A stretch of DNA of 64,000 bases, taken from assembly GCF_039532605.1 (NCBI RefSeq), contig NZ_BAAARY010000005.1:310001-374000 (forward strand), in the 5' to 3' direction. The translations under genes and the position numbers were made by a program. Under the pieces are notes generated by a model that ran no database searches, had not been told where the DNA came from, and saw nothing but the letters and a program-made list of their open reading frames with translations. The first letter of the stretch is position 1. Every line of letters starts with the position of its first letter. Positions 30,976 through 39,200 of this stretch are shown here, one piece after another. Source of the stretch: Pilimelia columellifera (GTDB lineage Bacteria; Actinomycetota; Actinomycetes; Mycobacteriales; Micromonosporaceae).

Positions 30976-31157
30976 TGCCACGACTGAAGGTCACGCAGCT
31001 CCGGTCTGAGATCGGGGCCAAGCACAACCAGCGCGAGAGCCTGCGTTCGCTCGGCCTCAAGCGGATCAATGACGTGGTGGTCAAGGAGGACCGTCCCGAG
31101 ATTCGGGGCATGATCTTCAAGGTCAACCACCTCGTGAAGGTCGAGGAGGTCGAGTAA
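30975..31157 (+). CDS. rpmD: 50S ribosomal protein L30
   Basis: This 60-residue protein (LKVTQLRSEIGAKHNQRESLRSLGLKRI, key core KHNQRESLRSLGL) is a normal L30. The ATG overlaps the rpsE TGA by one base, and its own TAA overlaps the rplO ATG. Confidence 0.96.
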   Translation: MPRLKVTQLRSEIGAKHNQRESLRSLGLKRINDVVVKEDRPEIRGMIFKVNHLVKVEEVE

Positions 31158-31600
31158 TGACGATCAAGGTTCACCACCTCCGTCCAGCGCCTGGCGCCAA
31201 GACCGCGAAGACCCGCGTGGGTCGCGGTGAGGGCTCGAAGGGCAAGACCGCCGGCCGGGGCACCAAGGGAACCAAGGCCCGTAAAAACGTCTCCGCGGCG
31301 TTCGAGGGTGGGCAGATGCCGATCCACATGCGTCTGCCGAAGCTCAAGGGCTTTAAGAACCACTTCAAGGTGACGTTCCAGGTCGTGAACCTGGAGCGTC
31401 TGGCTGAGCTCTTTCCCGAGGGCGGTCAGGTCGGCCCGCTGGAGCTTGCCGAGGTCGGGGCCGTGCGCCCGGGCCGTCCGGTCAAGGTCCTCGGCGCCGG
31501 GGACCTGGGCGGTGTGTCGCTTCAGGTGAGCGCGCACGCGTTCAGCGCCTCCGCCAAGGAGAAGATCAGCGCAGCCGGTGGCTCCGCCACCGAGCTGTAA
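31157..31600 (+). CDS. rplO: 50S ribosomal protein L15
   Basis: This 147-residue protein has the Gly-rich N-terminal extension (GRGEGSKGKTAGRGTKGTKAR) and the C-terminal globular domain ending SAAGGSATEL. The last codons can form a hairpin (CGGTGG/CCACCG at about 31576-31591). It is followed by a 303-base structured spacer before secY. Confidence 0.97.
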   Translation: MTIKVHHLRPAPGAKTAKTRVGRGEGSKGKTAGRGTKGTKARKNVSAAFEGGQMPIHMRLPKLKGFKNHFKVTFQVVNLERLAELFPEGGQVGPLELAEVGAVRPGRPVKVLGAGDLGGVSLQVSAHAFSASAKEKISAAGGSATEL

Positions 31601-31903
31601 GGAGCCAGAGCACAGCGGCGAAGGTGCGCGCTGACCACGCGAAAGCGGAGGTCAGTCCGTATCTTCGCCGCAACGCTAGGTGGTCCGTCAATTCGGGCGC
31701 CAAGCGCTACGTGGTCGTTGGCGCACCATCTCGCCCGAGGTGGTGCGCCCCGGGCACGTCCCGGGCTGTTAGAGTCCGGTGCCAGTTAGCTTTCCTGAGA
31801 TAGACGATTCACGTGCCTGATCGGTGACTGGCTCATCCGGATCGGTTCGTGATCGGCCACCCCACACGCCGCGCCCGCGGCCGCTCTGCGCAGGAGGAAG
31901 AAC
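31601..31903 (+). other. Structured rplO-secY spacer
   Basis: This 303-base stretch has no gene. The first hairpin has an 11-bp outer stem (31615-31625 with 31661-31671), a 6- to 7-bp inner stem (CTGACC/GGTCAG) and a CGC-GAAA-GCG tip. The second has arms GGCGCACCA (31720-31728) and TGGTGCGCC (31741-31749), followed by CCCGGG-CACGT-CCCGGG (31749-31765). The region ends in the excellent AGGAGGAAG ribosome-binding site of secY. A TAGAGT at 31771-31776 is a weak -10 candidate. Confidence 0.5.
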
Positions 31904-33250
31904 TTGCTCTCCGCCTTTCTCAGTGCGTTTCGCACGCCTGACCTGCGCAGGAAGTTGCTGTTCACGGTAGGCATCATCGCCCTCTACCGACTGGGCGCCG
32001 CGCTGCCCAGTCCGGGTGTCTCCTTCGCCGCGATCGAGCGGTGCAAGGTGGCCATGGAGGGCGCCGACGCCAGTGGCGTCTTCACGCTTCTCAACCTGTT
32101 CTCCGGCGGCGCCCTGCTCCAGCTCTCCGTGCTGGCCCTGGGCATCATGCCGTACATCACGGCCTCGATCATCCTGCAGCTGCTCACCGTTGTCGTGCCG
32201 CGGTTCGAACAGCTCCGCAAGGAGGGTCAGGCCGGCCAGGCCAAGATCACCCAGTACACCCGGTACCTGACCCTGGGTCTTGCCGTGCTGCAGTCGGCGT
32301 CGTTCATCGCGCTGGCCAACAGCGGCACCATGTTCGGTGGCTCCTGCCCGCAGGACGACCGCAACTTCGCCGTCATTCCCGACATGTCTGGTGAGGGCAT
32401 GCCCTACTGGGTCACGCTTCTCGGGGTCGTCATCGCGATGACGGCCGGGACCGGCCTGGTCATGTGGTTCGGCGAGATGGTGACCGACCGTGGCGTCGGC
32501 AACGGCATGTCGGTGCTGATCTTCACGTCGATCGCCGCGCAGCTCCCCACCGAAGGCGCCCGAATCTACGAGAAGGGCCTGGATAAGTTCAGCCTGGTCA
32601 TGCTCATGGTGTTGCTCGTCATTGGCCTCGTGGTCTTCATCGAGCAGGCACAGCGTCGGATCCCGGTGCAGTACGCCAAGCGGATGGTCGGCCGGCGGAT
32701 GTACGGCGGCACCTCGACCTACATCCCGCTCAAGGTGAACCAGGCCGGTGTCATCCCGGTCATCTTCGCCTCGTCGCTGCTCTACCTGCCGCAGCTGTTC
32801 CTGAGCTTCTTCGACCGGAACAACCTGACCGGCTGGCAGCGGTGGATCGACGACCACCTCGTGCAGCCGACGGCGATCGAGCACATCATCGTGTACTTCC
32901 TGATGATCATCTTCTTCACGTACTTCTACGTCTCGATCACGTTCAACCCGACCGAGGTCGCGGACAACATGAAGAAGTACGGCGGGTTCATCCCCGGTAT
33001 CCGGCCCGGCCGGCCCACCGCGGACTACCTCGGTTTCATCCTGAGTCGGATCACGCTCCCGGGCGCCCTGTACCTGGGCATGATCTCGGTGCTGCCCAAC
33101 TTCATGTTCATCTGGCTGGACAAGCAGCAGTTCATGAACTTCCCCTTCGGCGGCACCGCGGTGCTCATCATGGTGGGCGTGGGTCTTGAGACGGTGAAGC
33201 AGATCGAGAGCCAGCTTATGCAGCGCAACTACGAAGGGTTCCTGCGCTAG
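31904..33250 (+). CDS. secY: Preprotein translocase subunit SecY
   Basis: This 448-residue multi-pass membrane protein has about ten hydrophobic helices. It shows the SecY signature near the N-terminus (LFTVGIIALYRLGAALPSPGV; key GIIALYRLG) and the cytoplasmic loop IPVQYAKRMVGRRMYGG. It forms the protein-conducting channel with SecE (3224-3562) and SecG. The TTG start is set by the perfect AGGAGG 6 bases upstream. Begins the secY-adk-map run. Confidence 0.97.
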   Translation: MLSAFLSAFRTPDLRRKLLFTVGIIALYRLGAALPSPGVSFAAIERCKVAMEGADASGVFTLLNLFSGGALLQLSVLALGIMPYITASIILQLLTVVVPRFEQLRKEGQAGQAKITQYTRYLTLGLAVLQSASFIALANSGTMFGGSCPQDDRNFAVIPDMSGEGMPYWVTLLGVVIAMTAGTGLVMWFGEMVTDRGVGNGMSVLIFTSIAAQLPTEGARIYEKGLDKFSLVMLMVLLVIGLVVFIEQAQRRIPVQYAKRMVGRRMYGGTSTYIPLKVNQAGVIPVIFASSLLYLPQLFLSFFDRNNLTGWQRWIDDHLVQPTAIEHIIVYFLMIIFFTYFYVSITFNPTEVADNMKKYGGFIPGIRPGRPTADYLGFILSRITLPGALYLGMISVLPNFMFIWLDKQQFMNFPFGGTAVLIMVGVGLETVKQIESQLMQRNYEGFLR

Positions 33251-33290
33251 TGCGGGCGGGAAGCGGTCCGGCCGCGGGTGCGTCGCGGTG

Positions 33291-33944
33291 ATGCGGTTGG
33301 TGCTGGTGGGCCCCCCGGGAGCGGGCAAGGGCACGCAGGCCGAGTTCATCGCCGCCCACCTGGCCGTTCCGAAGATCTCGACCGGCGACATCTTCCGGGC
33401 CAACGTCGCCCAGGGGACGCCGCTCGGGATCCAGGCCAAGCAGTTCATGGACGCGGGCCAGCTCGTCCCGGATGAGGTCACGATCAACATGGTCCGTGAC
33501 CGTCTGGCCGAGCCGGACGCCGGCGACGGCTTCCTCCTGGACGGCTTCCCTCGTACGACCCCGCAGGCCCAGGCGCTGGACAAGCTGCTGGCTGACCTCG
33601 GCACCGGCCTGGACCTGGTCCTGGAGCTGGTCGTCGATGACGACGAAGTGATCCGGCGGCTCTCGGGCCGTCGGACCTGCCGTGGCTGCGGCAAGATCTG
33701 GCACGTCGAGTTCGACGCGCCGAACCGCGAGGGCGTCTGCGACCGCTGTGGCGGGGAGCTCTTCCAGCGGGACGATGACAAGGCCGAGACGATCGCCGAA
33801 CGGCTGCGCGTCTACGCCCGCGACACCGCCCCCCTGGTCGACTACTACGGCGCCCAGGGAAAGCTGGTGGGCATCGACGCCACCGGCCCGGTGGAGGACG
33901 TGACCAACCGCGCGATAGACGCGCTGCGTTCCTACGGCGGCTGA
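33291..33944 (+). CDS. adk: Adenylate kinase with zinc-type lid
   Basis: This 217-residue enzyme interconverts ATP + AMP and 2 ADP. The P-loop GPPGAGKGT is at residues 7-15, and LDGFPRT and the lid follow. The lid has the four-cysteine zinc motif (CRGCGK and CDRCGG). Mycobacterial Adk has a short lid without these cysteines, so this is the long, zinc type. ATG 33291 gives the usual MRLVLVG start; a GTG directly in front is possible. Confidence 0.96.
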   Translation: MRLVLVGPPGAGKGTQAEFIAAHLAVPKISTGDIFRANVAQGTPLGIQAKQFMDAGQLVPDEVTINMVRDRLAEPDAGDGFLLDGFPRTTPQAQALDKLLADLGTGLDLVLELVVDDDEVIRRLSGRRTCRGCGKIWHVEFDAPNREGVCDRCGGELFQRDDDKAETIAERLRVYARDTAPLVDYYGAQGKLVGIDATGPVEDVTNRAIDALRSYGG

Positions 33945-34004
33945 CACCCCCGCGGGACCGCAAATTCCCGGAATGACAGCTCAACGGTGACGGTGGCTTC
34001 AACC

Positions 34005-34838
34005 ATGCGACGGCAACAGCTGGATATCCAGATCAAGACCCCTGAGCAGATCGCGCTGATGCGCGCGGCCGGCCTGGTGGTGGCCGAGGCCCTGGAGCGG
34101 ATGCGTCAGGCGGTAGCTCCCGGGGTCACGACGGCTGATCTCGACGCTCTCGCCGAGGAGGTCATCCGCTCCGCGGGAGCCGTTCCATCATTCAAGGGCT
34201 ACCACGGTTTTCCCGGCTCGATCTGCTCCTCTGTCAACGAGGAGATCGTCCACGCCATCCCATCGGCCGACCGGGTGCTGCGCAACGGCGACGTCATCTC
34301 CATCGACTGCGGCGCGGTGCTGGAAGGCTGGCACGGCGACGCGGCGATCACGGTCGGGGTCGGCGATATCGCGCCGGCGATCCAGCGGATGGCGACGGCT
34401 GCCGAGGACGCGATGTGGGCCGGTATCGCTGCCGCCGGCCGAGGCGCCGCCACCGGCAGGGGGCGGCTGACGGACATCTCGGCGGCGGTGGAGCGCAGTG
34501 TTCGCAAGGCCGGCAGGTATGGCATCGTCGAGGGCTACGGCGGCCACGGCATCGGCACTGAAATGCACCAGGATCCTCACGTGCTCAACTACGGCCGGCC
34601 CGGGCGCGGGCCGGAGCTGGTCCCAGGGATGGCCCTGGCTATCGAACCCATGATCACGCTGGGTTCCCCCCGCACCGTCGAGCTGGAGGATGGCTGGACG
34701 GTCGTCACCCGCGACGGCTCGATGGCGGCGCACGTTGAGCACACCATGGCGCTCCTTCCGGACGGCGTCTGGGTGCTCACCGCACCGGACGGGGGCCGGG
34801 CCCGCCTCGGCGATCTGGTGACTCCCCGCCAGCTTTGA
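34005..34838 (+). CDS. map: Methionine aminopeptidase, type I
   Basis: This 277-residue metalloprotease removes N-terminal Met. The five metal ligands sit in SIDCGAVLEGWHGDAA (two Asp), GYGGHGIGTEMHQDP (His), LAIEPMI (Glu) and VEHTMAL (Glu). ATG 34005 is chosen on the MRRQQLDIQIKTPEQI match; a GTG at 33987 would add six residues. Lies 60 bases after adk, the usual order in secY-adk-map. Confidence 0.95.
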   Translation: MRRQQLDIQIKTPEQIALMRAAGLVVAEALERMRQAVAPGVTTADLDALAEEVIRSAGAVPSFKGYHGFPGSICSSVNEEIVHAIPSADRVLRNGDVISIDCGAVLEGWHGDAAITVGVGDIAPAIQRMATAAEDAMWAGIAAAGRGAATGRGRLTDISAAVERSVRKAGRYGIVEGYGGHGIGTEMHQDPHVLNYGRPGRGPELVPGMALAIEPMITLGSPRTVELEDGWTVVTRDGSMAAHVEHTMALLPDGVWVLTAPDGGRARLGDLVTPRQL

Positions 34839-34847
34839 CCTCTCCTT

Positions 34848-34867
34848 CACCCCGGTTTGCCGGGGTG
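34848..34867 (+). terminator. Terminator after map
   Basis: CACCCCGG and CCGGGGTG form a perfect 8-bp stem around a TTTG loop. The proposed infA -35 box overlaps its loop. Confidence 0.6.
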
Positions 34868-34886
34868 TGTCGTCGAGGCGTACGAT
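34857..34886 (+). promoter_or_regulatory. Putative infA promoter
   Basis: TTGCCG and TACGAT are separated by 18 bases, about 210 bases before infA. The overlap with the map terminator makes the assignment tentative. Confidence 0.4.
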
Positions 34887-35095
34887 AACCCCTCGGCGCA
34901 CAGCGTCCCCTCCGTCGTGTCTGCACCGCGCTTCGCGGACGCGCGGCCGACCGCCTCGTTTGAGGCGGCTGGCCCTCCGGAATGTGATCAACCTTGATCG
35001 CGCTCTGGTGCGGAGCCGCGGCTGGACACCGGTGGCGACACCGGTGGAGGGCGATGTGGCCAGTTCCTAGAACCCGACGTCAGGTAGCGGAGGAC

Positions 35096-35317
35096 ATGCC
35101 AAAAAAGGACGGGGCCATCGAGATCGAGGGCCGGGTCATCGAGCCACTCCCGAACGCAATGTTCCGGGTCGAGCTCGCCAACGGACACAAGGTCCTGGCC
35201 CACATCAGCGGCAAGATGCGGCAGCACTACATCCGTATCCTGCCGGAGGACCGGGTCGTCGTGGAGCTCTCCCCGTACGATCTGACTCGCGGGCGCATCG
35301 TCTACCGCTACAAGTAG
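35096..35317 (+). CDS. infA: Translation initiation factor IF-1
   Basis: This 73-residue OB-fold protein (EIEGRVIEPLPNAMFRVELANG, GKMRQHYIRILPEDRV) is IF-1, which binds the 30S A site during initiation. The ATG follows AGCGGAGGAC. It heads the rpmJ-rpsM-rpsK-rpsD-rpoA-rplQ run. Confidence 0.97.
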   Translation: MPKKDGAIEIEGRVIEPLPNAMFRVELANGHKVLAHISGKMRQHYIRILPEDRVVVELSPYDLTRGRIVYRYK

Positions 35318-35385
35318 TCGGGTAACACGCAGCCTGTTGTCGTGAGTTGGTCGCGACAGCGAGCATGGACTGGAAAAGGCGAACC

Positions 35386-35499
35386 GTGAAGGTCAAGCCG
35401 AGCGTCAAGAAGATCTGCAACAAGTGCCGCGTTATTCGCCGGCACGGCCGGGTCATGGTGATTTGCGACGACCCGCGCCACAAGCAGCGCCAGGGCTGA
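35386..35499 (+). CDS. rpmJ: 50S ribosomal protein L36, zinc-binding form
   Basis: This 37-residue protein (MKVKPSVKKICNKCRVI) has the zinc ligands C11, C14, C27 and H32. Normal length. GTG start after AAAAGGCGAA. The hairpin at 35488-35510 begins inside its last four codons. Confidence 0.95.
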   Translation: MKVKPSVKKICNKCRVIRRHGRVMVICDDPRHKQRQG

Positions 35500-35510
35500 C
35501 AGCCCTGGCG
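35488..35510 (+). terminator. Hairpin overlapping the rpmJ stop codon
   Basis: CGCCAGGGCT pairs perfectly with AGCCCTGGCG around GAC, so the TGA sits at the tip of the stem. It is followed by TTGCC, not a T-tract. It may attenuate transcription into rpsM; ribosomes finishing rpmJ would melt it. Confidence 0.55.
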
Positions 35511-35716
35511 TTGCCGGCAGATCCACCCCATGAAGAAGCTCATCCAGTGGAGCGCGTCGATCGTGCTCCACTCACCCCCGGTCGGAGGCCGGGGCCCTGA
35601 TCGGGCAACGACCGTCGTCACGTCGCGCTTTCGGGCGGCGGCAATCGGCGACAGTCGGAACAGGGACGGCATGGGCACAGACCTCCGCGTAACCGATTTG
35701 AGGAGTACGCCCACAC

Positions 35717-36097
35717 ATGGCACGTCTAGTCGGCGTTGATCTCCCCCGCGACAAGCGGTTGGAGATCGCGCTCACGTACATCTTCGGGGTCGGACGCACT
35801 CGTGCGCTTGAGACTCTCGCCGCGACCGGCATTGACCCCAACAAGCGGGCCAAGGACCTGACCGACGAAGAGGTCGTCCAGATCCGCGATCACATCGAGG
35901 CCCACTTCAAGGTCGAAGGTGACCTGCGCCGCGAGGTTGCCGCCGACATCCGCCGCAAAGTCGAGATCGGTTGCTACGAGGGCATCCGGCACCGCCGGGG
36001 TCTGCCCGTTCGTGGGCAGCGGACCCGGACGAACGCCCGGACCCGTAAGGGCCCGAAGCGGACCGTCGCTGGCAAGAAGAAGCCCGGCAAGAAGTAA
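35717..36097 (+). CDS. rpsM: 30S ribosomal protein S13
   Basis: This 126-residue protein (MARLVGVDLPRDKRLEIALTYIFGVG, with HRRGLPVRGQRTRTNARTRKGP) is S13 of the head and intersubunit bridge B1. The 217-base gap upstream shows no clear promoter. Confidence 0.98.
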   Translation: MARLVGVDLPRDKRLEIALTYIFGVGRTRALETLAATGIDPNKRAKDLTDEEVVQIRDHIEAHFKVEGDLRREVAADIRRKVEIGCYEGIRHRRGLPVRGQRTRTNARTRKGPKRTVAGKKKPGKK

Positions 36098-36121
36098 CCG
36101 GATCAAGGAGCGCATCGAGCT

Positions 36122-36529
36122 ATGCCAGGAAAGGCTCGCGCCGGGGCCGCTGCAAAGAAGGTCAGGCGCAAGGAACGCAAGAACGTCGCCCACGGGCAGG
36201 CGCACATCAAGAGCACCTTCAACAACACCATCGTCTCCATCACGGACCCGACGGGCGCTGTCATCTCGTGGGCATCCGCTGGCCAGGTGGGCTTCAAGGG
36301 CTCCCGCAAGTCGACTCCGTTCGCTGCCCAGCTCGCGGCCGAGGCCGCCGGCCGTCGGGCGATGGAGCACGGCATGCGCAAGGTCGACGTGTTCGTCAAG
36401 GGCCCGGGCTCGGGTCGGGAGACCGCGATCCGGTCCCTGACCGCCGTCGGCCTCGAGGTCGGACAGATCTCCGACGTCACGCCGCAGCCGCACAACGGTT
36501 GCCGTCCGCCCAAGCGGCGCCGGGTCTGA
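36122..36529 (+). CDS. rpsK: 30S ribosomal protein S11
   Basis: This 135-residue protein (HIKSTFNNTIVSITDPTG, GPGSGRETAIRSL, PHNGCRPPKRRRV) is a complete S11 in the platform. ATG after GGAGCGCATCGAGCT. Confidence 0.98.
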   Translation: MPGKARAGAAAKKVRRKERKNVAHGQAHIKSTFNNTIVSITDPTGAVISWASAGQVGFKGSRKSTPFAAQLAAEAAGRRAMEHGMRKVDVFVKGPGSGRETAIRSLTAVGLEVGQISDVTPQPHNGCRPPKRRRV

Positions 36530-36542
36530 GAGGTAGAGGAAG

Positions 36543-37169
36543 ATGGCTCGTTACACGGGTGCAGACTGCCGCCGCTGTCGGCGTGAGAAGCAGAAGCTGT
36601 TCCTCAAGGGCAGCAAGTGCGAAGGGCCCAAGTGCCCCTTCGAGTCGCGTCCCTTCCCGCCCGGCCAGCACGGCCGCGGTCGGACGAAGGAGAGCGAGTA
36701 CCTGCTACAGCTCCGCGAGAAGCAGAAGGCCCGCCGTGTCTACGGCGTGCTGGAGAAGCAGTTCCGCGGTTACTACGAAGAGGCTGTGCGCAAGCAGGGC
36801 AAGACCGGCGAGGTGCTGCTCCAGATCCTGGAGTCGCGGCTCGACAACGTTGTCTACCGGGCCGGGCTCGCCGCGTCCCGCGACATGGCGCGTCAGCTGG
36901 TCAAGCACGGTCACATCCTGGTGAACGGTCGCAAGGCCGACATCCCGTCGTTCCGCGTCACGGAGCACGACATCATCGAGGTCCGGGCGAAGTCCCGCGA
37001 GATGACCCCGTTCGTCGTGGCTCAGGCGCAGGCCGGCTCGCGGCCGGTGCCGGCCTGGCTGGAGACCATCCCCAGCCAGTTCAAGGTGCTGGTCCACACG
37101 CTCCCGCAGCGCGGTGTCATCGACACCCAGGTGCAGGAGCAGCTGATCGTCGAGCTCTACTCGAAGTAA
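36543..37169 (+). CDS. rpsD: 30S ribosomal protein S4
   Basis: This 208-residue protein has an N-terminal zinc-type segment (CRRCRREKQKLFLKGSKC, key Cys positions CxxC and C) and the S4 RNA-binding domain (ARQLVKHGHILVNGRK). S4 initiates 30S assembly and is the translational repressor of the alpha operon in other bacteria. A long hairpin separates it from rpoA. Confidence 0.97.
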   Translation: MARYTGADCRRCRREKQKLFLKGSKCEGPKCPFESRPFPPGQHGRGRTKESEYLLQLREKQKARRVYGVLEKQFRGYYEEAVRKQGKTGEVLLQILESRLDNVVYRAGLAASRDMARQLVKHGHILVNGRKADIPSFRVTEHDIIEVRAKSREMTPFVVAQAQAGSRPVPAWLETIPSQFKVLVHTLPQRGVIDTQVQEQLIVELYSK

Positions 37170-37175
37170 CCGGTC

Positions 37176-37207
37176 ACGGCCGGCTCCGGGCGACCGGGGC
37201 CGGCCGT
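37176..37207 (+). terminator. Strong hairpin between rpsD and rpoA
   Basis: ACGGCCGGCTCCGG pairs with CCGGGGCCGGCCGT (14 bp, one T-G wobble) around a GCGA tetraloop of GNRA type. There is no T-tract after it. A full stop would leave rpoA without an obvious promoter, so partial attenuation or RNA processing is more likely. Confidence 0.6.
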
Positions 37208-37263
37208 CCTGGTCCACTGTTCGGGCGTCAAATAGCGGACGTCCCTGACGAAAAGAGACCACC

Positions 37264-38286
37264 ATGCTTATCAGCCAGCGGCCGAGTCTGTCGGAAGAGT
37301 CGCTCAGCGAGACCCGTTCCCGGTTCACCATCGAGCCGTTGGAGCCGGGTTTCGGCTACACGCTCGGCAACTCGCTGCGCCGGACGCTGCTCAGCTCGAT
37401 CCCGGGCGCCTCGGTGACCAGCATCAAGATCGACGGCGTGCTGCACGAGTTCACCACCATCCCCGGCGTCAAGGAGGATGTGGTCGAGCTCGTCATGAAC
37501 ATCAAGGAGCTGTCGGTCAGCTCTGAGCACGACGAGCCGGTCAGCATGTACCTGCGTAAACAGGGGCCTGGGGACGTCACCGCTGGCGACATCCAGCCGC
37601 CGGCCGGCGTGTCCGTGCACAATGTGGACCTCAAGTTGGCGACGCTGAACGGCAAGGGCCGGCTCGACATGGAGCTGACCGTGGAGCGGGGTCGTGGCTA
37701 CGTCACAGCGGCGCAGAACAAGAACGCCGGCGCCGAGATCGGCCGCATCCCGGTCGACTCCATCTACTCGCCGGTGATGAAGGTGACCTACCGCGTCGAG
37801 GCCACCCGCGTCGAGCAGCGCACCGACTTCGACCGTCTCATCATCGACGTCGAGACCAAGGCGTCCATCTCGCCCCGCACCGCGCTGGCCTCGGCCGGTT
37901 CGACCCTGGTCGAGCTGTTCGGCCTGTGCCGGGAGCTGGACGAGACCGCCGAGGGCATCGACATCGGGCCGTCGCCGCAGGACGCCCAGCTGGCCGCTGA
38001 CCTCGCGCTGCCGATTGAGGAGCTGGACCTGACCGTCCGGTCGTACAACTGCCTCAAGCGTGAGGGCATCAACGCGGTGGGCGAGCTCATCGGACGCACC
38101 GAGGCCGATCTTCTGGATATAAGGAATTTTGGTCAGAAGTCGATCGACGAGGTCAAGATGAAGCTCGCCGGTATGGGTCTGGGTCTCAAGGACTCCGCTC
38201 CCACCTTCGACCCGGCGAACGTCGTGGACTCCTTCGGCGAGGTTGACTACGACACCGACGACTACCGCGAGACCGAGCAGCTGTAA
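37264..38286 (+). CDS. rpoA: DNA-directed RNA polymerase alpha subunit
   Basis: This 340-residue protein has the N-terminal assembly domain (residues 1 to about 230: GFGYTLGNSLRRTLLSSIPG) and the C-terminal DNA/activator-binding domain (about 250-340: LTVRSYNCLKREGINAVGEL, GQKSIDEVKMKL). Two copies nucleate RNA polymerase. ATG after AAAAGAGACCACC, 94 bases after rpsD. Confidence 0.98.
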   Translation: MLISQRPSLSEESLSETRSRFTIEPLEPGFGYTLGNSLRRTLLSSIPGASVTSIKIDGVLHEFTTIPGVKEDVVELVMNIKELSVSSEHDEPVSMYLRKQGPGDVTAGDIQPPAGVSVHNVDLKLATLNGKGRLDMELTVERGRGYVTAAQNKNAGAEIGRIPVDSIYSPVMKVTYRVEATRVEQRTDFDRLIIDVETKASISPRTALASAGSTLVELFGLCRELDETAEGIDIGPSPQDAQLAADLALPIEELDLTVRSYNCLKREGINAVGELIGRTEADLLDIRNFGQKSIDEVKMKLAGMGLGLKDSAPTFDPANVVDSFGEVDYDTDDYRETEQL

Positions 38287-38357
38287 GCCCCGGCGGGAGT
38301 GGCGGCTGGCACGGCCGTCCGGTCACCCCGATGCCGCCACCTGAGACAGGAGTACCA

Positions 38358-38885
38358 ATGCCCACGCCCACCAAGGGTCCCCGCCTCGGCGGCAGCCCCG
38401 CCCACGAGCGGCTGATGCTGGCGAACCTCGCCACCGCGCTGTTCAAGCACGGGCGGATCACCACCACCGAGACGAAGGCCAAGCGTCTGCGTCCGCTGGC
38501 TGAGCAGCTCATCACCAAGGCCAAGCGCGGCGACCTGCACGCGCGGCGTCGGGTGTTCACCGTCGTCCGTGACAAGGATGTGGTGTTCTCGCTGTTCGAC
38601 GAGATCGCGCCGCGGTTCGCCACCCGCCCCGGTGGTTACACCCGGATCGTGAAGACCGGTCCGCGTAAGGGTGACAACGCCCCGATGGCCGTCATCGAGC
38701 TGGTCGAGGAGCTCGTTGAGGCCGCTCCGAAGCCGGCGAAGAAAGCTGCCGCGAAGCCCGCGAAGAAGGCCGCCGCCAAGCCGGCCGAGGAGCCGACGGC
38801 GACGGAGGAGCCCGCCGCTGAGGAGGAAGCCCCCGCCGTTGACGCGCAGGTCCCCGCGGCCGCCGAGGGCGACGACAAGAAGTAG
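38358..38885 (+). CDS. rplQ: 50S ribosomal protein L17 with C-terminal extension
   Basis: Residues 1 to about 118 are canonical L17 (RLGGSPAHERLMLANLATAL, GGYTRIVKTGPRKGDNAPM). A tail of about 55 residues follows, with AAKPAKK-type Ala/Lys repeats and then an acidic end (EEEAPAVDAQ). Such tails are usual in actinobacteria. Last gene of the alpha operon, followed by a 16-bp terminator. Confidence 0.97.
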   Translation: MPTPTKGPRLGGSPAHERLMLANLATALFKHGRITTTETKAKRLRPLAEQLITKAKRGDLHARRRVFTVVRDKDVVFSLFDEIAPRFATRPGGYTRIVKTGPRKGDNAPMAVIELVEELVEAAPKPAKKAAAKPAKKAAAKPAEEPTATEEPAAEEEAPAVDAQVPAAAEGDDKK

Positions 38886-39200
38886 CGCTGTCGCCGTCAC
38901 CGCGGTGAAGCACGACTGATCCGGACACCGAGGCGCCCTTCGAGGAAGGGCGCCTCGGTGCCGTTCGGGCCGGCGCTGGGTCGTCCTCACTCAACCTGGC
39001 CGCCCTCGCAGCCAACGACACCGTCGGGAGTGGCCCGGTGGCAGGACGTGGAGCCGACCAGAGGACCCGCATACGCGGGCAGGTGGCCGTGAAGCGTCAA
39101 CCCGGCACGACACCAGTCGCTCAGACCAGGACCGTCCCACCGCAAGGCAGGACTACCAACCGTGTGCTCCCTAGAGCGCGCTGAAAGGTAACGGAGAGCT
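38886..39200 (+). other. 315-base spacer between rplQ and truA
   Basis: It contains the rplQ terminator and a small hairpin (CCCGC-ATAC-GCGGG near 39066). I see no gene and no convincing promoter. It ends in GGAGAG before truA. Confidence 0.6.
38926..38960 (+). terminator. Terminator after rplQ
   Basis: A perfect 16-bp stem (38926-38941 with 38945-38960) is closed by a GAG loop. It ends the ribosomal protein superoperon. Confidence 0.8.

Noticed and set aside
31904..31906. Doubt over TTG as the secY start
   Set aside because: The perfect AGGAGG at the right distance and the SecY N-terminal match support it; no nearer ATG or GTG fits.
31769..33781. A 670-residue minus-strand frame across secY and adk
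   Set aside because: Histidine/Asp/Arg-rich antisense shadow of two well-defined genes.
38740..38800. Short tandem repeat in the 3' part of rplQ as a mobile or CRISPR-like repeat
   Set aside because: It encodes the AAKPAKK tail of L17, a common coding low-complexity repeat in actinobacteria; no spacers or other array features.
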